Positions 6,792-6,951 of a stretch of DNA of 6,951 nt are shown piece after piece. The position numbers and the translations under genes were made by a program. Within the stretch, counting starts at the first letter, position 1. Each line of letters begins with the position of its first letter. The notes beneath the pieces were generated by a model. It was not told the DNA's origin and ran no database searches. It saw nothing but the letters and a program-made list of their open reading frames with translations. This DNA is from an uncultured Ignavibacteriales bacterium (GTDB lineage Bacteria > Bacteroidota > Ignavibacteria > Ignavibacteriales > Ignavibacteriaceae): the NCBI GenBank assembly GCA_903915485.1, contig CAIWTC010000216.1, positions 1 to 6,951 on the forward strand, in the 5' to 3' direction.

Positions 6792-6951
6792 ATGCAAAAA
6801 CGATTACAATTTATTGACCTTCACAGGGCTATAGTAATATTGGTGATGATAGAAGTGCATATTTTTAATGCATTAATCATTCCTCAAATTAAAACACTCC
6901 CATGGTATGGCGTACTCTCATTTATCAACGGACTCGTAGCGCCCTCGTTCC
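6792..6951 (+). CDS. Membrane protein start, DUF1624/HGSNAT-like acetyltransferase (3' part outside window)
   Basis: The frame from ATG 6792 is open to the window end: 53 codons plus one base. The peptide begins MQKRLQFIDLHRAIVILVMI and continues into a hydrophobic helix containing EVH (21-23), then TLPWYGVLSFINGLVAPSF. The spacing of Asp9, Arg12 and His23 in a first membrane helix matches the R-x-x-x-x-D-x-x-R-(G)-x-x-x-x-x-M-x-x-x-H pattern at the N-terminus of DUF1624 / heparan-alpha-glucosaminide N-acetyltransferase-like proteins, and loosely that of related acyltransferase-3 and DUF418 proteins. Such proteins are multi-pass inner-membrane enzymes thought to acetylate sugars using acetyl-CoA. 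The usual RG is RA here. Only the first tenth or so of the protein is visible, so family and role are tentative. No Shine-Dalgarno site precedes the ATG. The gene is divergent from the epimerase. Confidence 0.55.
   Translation, partial: MQKRLQFIDLHRAIVILVMIEVHIFNALIIPQIKTLPWYGVLSFINGLVAPSF

Noticed and set aside
1..6951. tRNA/rRNA genes, CRISPR repeats, transposases or phage genes
   Set aside because: I saw no cloverleaf, rRNA-like block, regularly spaced repeats or mobile-element protein on either strand; the window is almost fully accounted for by six ordinary genes.

Overview
The window comes from a low-GC, Gram-negative bacterium, most plausibly of the Bacteroidota / Ignavibacteriota (FCB) side of the tree. 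The signs are a secreted SurA-type periplasmic chaperone (so an outer membrane is present), AT-rich spacers, start codons mostly without Shine-Dalgarno sequences, and an exact TAnnTTTG match (the Bacteroidota -7 element) upstream of the enolase gene. This placement is inference; no rRNA or other decisive marker is present.

Five genes lie on the minus strand and read from right to left. In transcription order they are a TIGR01777-type SDR epimerase (5736-6659), a long SurA-like parvulin-repeat protein with a signal peptide (3827-5674), enolase (2446-3735), a 12-helix Wzx/MATE-like polysaccharide flippase (1092-2366), and a GT4 glycosyltransferase (1-1095, cut by the window edge). A sixth gene starts at 6792 on the plus strand and is cut by the right edge. 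Its first 53 residues resemble the N-terminus of membrane acetyltransferases of the DUF1624/HGSNAT type.

The row falls into two parts. The right part (epimerase, SurA-like, eno) looks like chromosomal housekeeping, with spacers of 61 and 91 bases. It closes with a strong intrinsic terminator after eno: a perfect 14-bp stem with a 3-base loop, followed by T residues. The left part (flippase plus glycosyltransferase, coupled by an ATGA overlap) looks like the start of a surface-polysaccharide cluster continuing beyond the left edge. The glycosyltransferase would help assemble a lipid-linked glycan and the flippase would move it across the inner membrane.

No RNA genes, insertion sequences, CRISPR arrays or phage genes are visible, and no stretch over 300 bases lacks a gene. 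I do not see an undescribed multi-gene system. The points most worth a second look are the loss of the parvulin catalytic histidines in the SurA-like protein, and the terminator placed only 25 bases before the flippase start.
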